Assembly (NCBI GenBank): GCA_964450715.1
Contig: CAYVFC010000178.1
Span: 1-14,752, forward strand
From: CAYVFC01 sp964450715
Lineage (GTDB): Bacteria > Myxococcota_A > Polyangia > Polyangiales > JAFGIB01
Length of the DNA: 14,752 nucleotides
Reading direction: 5' to 3'
Below the pieces are notes generated by a model, which was not told the origin of the DNA, ran no database searches, and saw only the letters and a program-made list of their open reading frames with translations. Below, piece after piece: positions 13,423 to 14,752 of the stretch (positions are counted from its first letter, which is position 1; each line of letters begins with the position of its first letter). The position numbers were made by a program, and so were the translations under genes.

Positions 13423-14619
13423 ATGGAGCGGAGCATACGGGAGTTGGGCAAGCGCTCCCCGGACGCCCGCGCGCGTGTGGCGGGACGGGTGGTGTCCGCG
13501 ACCGAGGGGAGTTGCACCGTCCGGGACGACACCGGCGTGCTGGAAGCCTGCTGCGACCCAGCACCCGCTCCGGGAAGCTGGGTGGTGCTCGAGGGGGTAT
13601 GGGATGGGGAGCGAATGCAGAACGTCAGTGTTCTATCTCTGACCACTTCCACTGATCCGTTTCCGGTAATGGACGGGGAGTGGCACCGGGCCCACCGTAT
13701 CGACCTGCATGCTACCCTGAGCATTCGCGGTCGGGTAATGAGAGCCGTCCGCGACTTCTTCGATGCGAGGGGATTTATCGAGGTCGATACCCCGATGATG
13801 GTCCCGAGTCCGGGGCTCGATCTCTATATCGACGCCTTCGAGGTAGCGAATTCTCGACCGAGCCTCTGGTTGAGGACCAGCCCGGAATTCCAAATGAAAC
13901 GGCTACTTTCGGCTGGATTCCCTAAAATATATCAGATCGGAAAGAGCTTCCGCCGCGATGAACAGGGGCAGCTACATCAGCCCGAGTTTACGACCGTGGA
14001 GTGGTACCGAGCTTTCGGTGGTTCCGAAGAATTGATGCTCGATACCGAGCAGCTCGTATCGAGCGTCGCTAAAAGTATCCGCGGTGAAACCGCCCTACCC
14101 GCCCGTGGCGAGCCGGTGGAAACGGATCTACCCTGGGAACGCATCGCGTTCGCCGATGCTTTTGAGCGCTACGCCGGCAACACCCTGGCGGAGGTCGAGG
14201 GAGACGACGACCGGCTCTACCACCTACTGGCCGAGCGGGTGGAGCCGCGCCTCGGAAAGGGGCGCGCCTGCTTCCTAACCCGCTATCCCGCCCGCATGGC
14301 CCAGCTCGCCCGCCTTCACCCCGGCGACCCGGAGACAGCGGAGCGTTTCGAGGCCTATATCGACGGCGTGGAGCTCTGCAACGGATTCGCCGAACTCATC
14401 GACCCGGCCGAGCAACAGGCCAGGTTCGAGGCCGAGCGTGAGGAGCGGCGTAAGCTGGGCAAGCCCGACCACCCCATCGACCACCGATTCCTGCGCGCAC
14501 TACGCGAAGGCCTCCCCTTCTGCGCCGGAAACGCCCTGGGCCTGGACCGCCTGATCATGCTCCTTCTGGGCAAGAAGCACATAGACGACGTGCTCGCAAT
14601 CCCCTCCTCCCGCCTCTGA
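13423..14619 (+). CDS. epmA: EF-P lysine aminoacylase EpmA (GenX/PoxA) with an N-terminal OB-like extension
   Basis: This 398-residue class II synthetase paralogue attaches beta-lysine to the EF-P loop lysine. Motif 1 is at ~111-126 (GFIEVDTPMM), motif 2 at 176-195 (FRRDEQGQLHQPEFTTVEWY) and motif 3 at 369-383 (GNALGLDRLIMLLLG). Ala371 is where E. coli EpmA has Ala and LysRS has Gly, and VELCNGFAEL (316-325) is also EpmA-like, so this is not a lysyl-tRNA synthetase. E. coli EpmA is about 325 residues and starts near residue ~95 here. The extra residues 1-90 (ARVAGRVVSATEG, CTVRDDTGVLEA, WVVLEGVWDGERMQ) read like a small OB fold. An internal Met83 lacks a Shine-Dalgarno site, so the long start is preferred. 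Codon use drops in GC between ~13620 and 14110. EpmB, which makes beta-lysine, is not in the window. Confidence 0.92.
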   Translation: MERSIRELGKRSPDARARVAGRVVSATEGSCTVRDDTGVLEACCDPAPAPGSWVVLEGVWDGERMQNVSVLSLTTSTDPFPVMDGEWHRAHRIDLHATLSIRGRVMRAVRDFFDARGFIEVDTPMMVPSPGLDLYIDAFEVANSRPSLWLRTSPEFQMKRLLSAGFPKIYQIGKSFRRDEQGQLHQPEFTTVEWYRAFGGSEELMLDTEQLVSSVAKSIRGETALPARGEPVETDLPWERIAFADAFERYAGNTLAEVEGDDDRLYHLLAERVEPRLGKGRACFLTRYPARMAQLARLHPGDPETAERFEAYIDGVELCNGFAELIDPAEQQARFEAEREERRKLGKPDHPIDHRFLRALREGLPFCAGNALGLDRLIMLLLGKKHIDDVLAIPSSRL

Positions 14620-14620
14620 T

Positions 14621-14690
14621 AAAAACCAAAAACCCAAAAACCGTAACCAAAAACCAAAAACCGACCAAAAACCGCAAAAACCCAAAAACC
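14621..14690. repeat. array of eight AAAAACC heptamers
   Basis: Starting 2 nt after the epmA stop, AAAAACC occurs eight times: at 14621, 14628, 14636, 14649, 14656, 14667, 14676 and 14684, with 0-6 nt spacers (C, GTAACC, GACC, GC, C). The complementary strand is a series of GGTTTTT units with several GG or GGG runs and could form a two-layer G-quadruplex. The array is not coding and has no hairpin-plus-T layout of an intrinsic terminator for epmA. Its origin is unknown; slippage-type expansion is likely. Confidence 0.8.
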
Positions 14691-14717
14691 GGGACGGTCC
14701 TAGTTAACTCATAGCGG

Positions 14718-14749
14718 GTTACGAGCGTCGCGGAGCGCATGCTCGTAAC
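14718..14749. repeat. 9-bp inverted repeat at the window end
   Basis: GTTACGAGC (14718-14726) pairs with GCTCGTAAC (14741-14749) around a 14-nt loop; one G-T and one T-A pair could lengthen the stem to 11. No T-run follows before the window ends. It could be part of a longer repeat or a terminator that is cut off here. Confidence 0.5.
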
Positions 14750-14752
14750 TTG

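Noticed and set aside
13423..14619. Last gene as a lysyl-tRNA synthetase
   Set aside because: Ala in the motif 3 ALGLDR, the EpmA-type motif 2, the short catalytic core and the adjacency to efp all indicate EpmA, despite the OB-like N-terminus.

Overview
The window is GC-rich DNA with high GC in third codon positions, densely packed genes and several lipoproteins, so it suggests a Gram-negative bacterium. An elongation factor P gene next to its EpmA-type lysyl-modifying enzyme, a sucC-sucD-ndk cluster and large polytopic envelope proteins look most like a deltaproteobacterial or Myxococcota-like lineage. That placement is inference from gene content; no rRNA or other marker is present.

Layout from left to right. 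Positions 13-753 hold a short predicted lipoprotein (minus) and a YdeI/OmdA-family protein (plus), diverging from a 21-bp gap that contains one near-palindromic -10 box. Positions 800-5001 (minus) hold a two-gene, translationally coupled membrane operon: a GT-C type integral membrane glycosyltransferase followed by a membrane-embedded spermidine-synthase-like protein. Two short palindromic repeats lie in frame inside the glycosyltransferase gene. A 367-bp gene-free stretch follows, then a TIR-domain protein (plus, 5369-6523) with an unrecognised C-terminal half. Next on the minus strand come ndk, sucD and sucC (6528-9087), the succinyl-CoA synthetase genes plus nucleoside diphosphate kinase, and then a XerD tyrosine recombinase (9344-10234).

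From 10307 to 12637 lie four genes I cannot name: a 62-residue membrane protein overlapped by a predicted lipoprotein gene, a convergent membrane-anchored coiled-coil/TPR protein, and a second lipoprotein with a recognisable promoter and Shine-Dalgarno site. A 153-bp element with perfect 24-bp terminal inverted repeats and further nested palindromes fills most of the gap before efp. The window ends with efp and epmA, in which EpmA carries an extra N-terminal OB-like region, followed by an array of AAAAACC heptamers and an inverted repeat.

Working relations. EF-P (lysine 32 at the loop tip) and EpmA form an enzyme-substrate pair. SucC and SucD are the two subunits of one TCA-cycle enzyme, and Ndk can exchange the nucleotide it makes. 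The two membrane enzymes probably act together in the envelope. No phage, plasmid, CRISPR or complete insertion-sequence genes were seen. The most unusual items are the nested-palindrome element upstream of efp, the OB-extended EpmA, the TIR protein with an unknown C-terminal region, the repeats inside the glycosyltransferase gene, and the signs of leaderless transcription.
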